Source: Oscillospiraceae bacterium (GTDB lineage: Bacteria; Bacillota; Clostridia; Oscillospirales; Acutalibacteraceae). From it: a stretch of 14,785 nucleotides of DNA. Numbering within the stretch: the stretch's first letter is position 1; every line of letters begins with the position of its first letter. The translations under genes were made by a program, and so were the position numbers. The notes beneath the pieces are model-generated. The model saw only the letters and a list, made by a program, of their open reading frames with translations, was not told where the DNA came from and searched no databases. The stretch lies in contig JAJXDX010000015.1 of assembly GCA_021640185.1 (NCBI GenBank), positions 1-14,785 of the forward strand, in the 5' to 3' direction. Below, in pieces: positions 14,732 to 14,785 of the stretch.

Positions 14732-14785
14732 TCCGGGCTTGCTGCGGCAGACATCGCGGCCTTGATCGTTTGAACGGATAAGCAG
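14732..14785. other. right-edge intergenic stretch without a recognisable feature
   Basis: I see no terminator hairpin with a T-run and no clear start codon with a ribosome site in these last 54 bases. Whether the second operon continues beyond the window cannot be judged. Confidence 0.5.

Overview
The window looks like a carbohydrate-utilisation region from a high-GC (about 60 % by eye) member of the Bacillota, most likely class Clostridia and probably gut-associated. The taxonomic call is inference. It rests on strong AGGAGG-type ribosome sites, consensus sigma-A promoters, tight operons with 3-4 nt junctions, and a YIP1 / DUF5696 / two-permease transporter block that I know from Clostridia and Paenibacillus. 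I see no rRNA, tRNA, CRISPR array, insertion sequence or phage gene.

Region 1 (1-10833, + strand) is one long operon whose promoter lies upstream of the window. In order it encodes the C-terminal part of a YIP1-family membrane protein, a secreted DUF5696 protein, two sugar ABC permeases, a dihydrodipicolinate synthase-family aldolase/lyase, an M81 (MlrC-type) protein broken by a frameshift, an M24 'pita-bread' protein that has lost most metal ligands, a small protein of the Anabaena sensory rhodopsin transducer (ASRT) superfamily, an L-rhamnose mutarotase-family protein, and a GH31 glycosidase. It ends at a perfect 17-bp hairpin (10848-10884) that probably serves as a terminator for both strands.

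Region 2 (10884-11753, - strand) is an AraC-family regulator convergent with region 1. Its reading frame starts at a GTG behind a consensus promoter and Shine-Dalgarno, but an in-frame TAA interrupts it at codon 17.

Region 3 (11754-14731) opens with a divergent control region carrying the two opposed promoters and several repeats. A second + strand operon follows: a Gfo/Idh/MocA oxidoreductase, a second, shorter oxidoreductase-like protein with an atypical nucleotide loop, and a xylose-isomerase-like TIM-barrel protein, joined by 4-nt overlaps.

Taken together (inference), a glycoside is sensed by the AraC protein and imported by the ABC system, which needs a binding protein and an ATPase encoded elsewhere. 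It is hydrolysed by GH31, anomerised by the mutarotase, oxidised and isomerised by the second operon, and possibly cleaved by the aldolase. The M81 and M24 proteins suggest the substrate carries an amide or similar bond. The actual sugar cannot be named from sequence. Two lesions, the M81 frameshift and the AraC nonsense codon, mean that either the locus is decaying or the assembly has errors.
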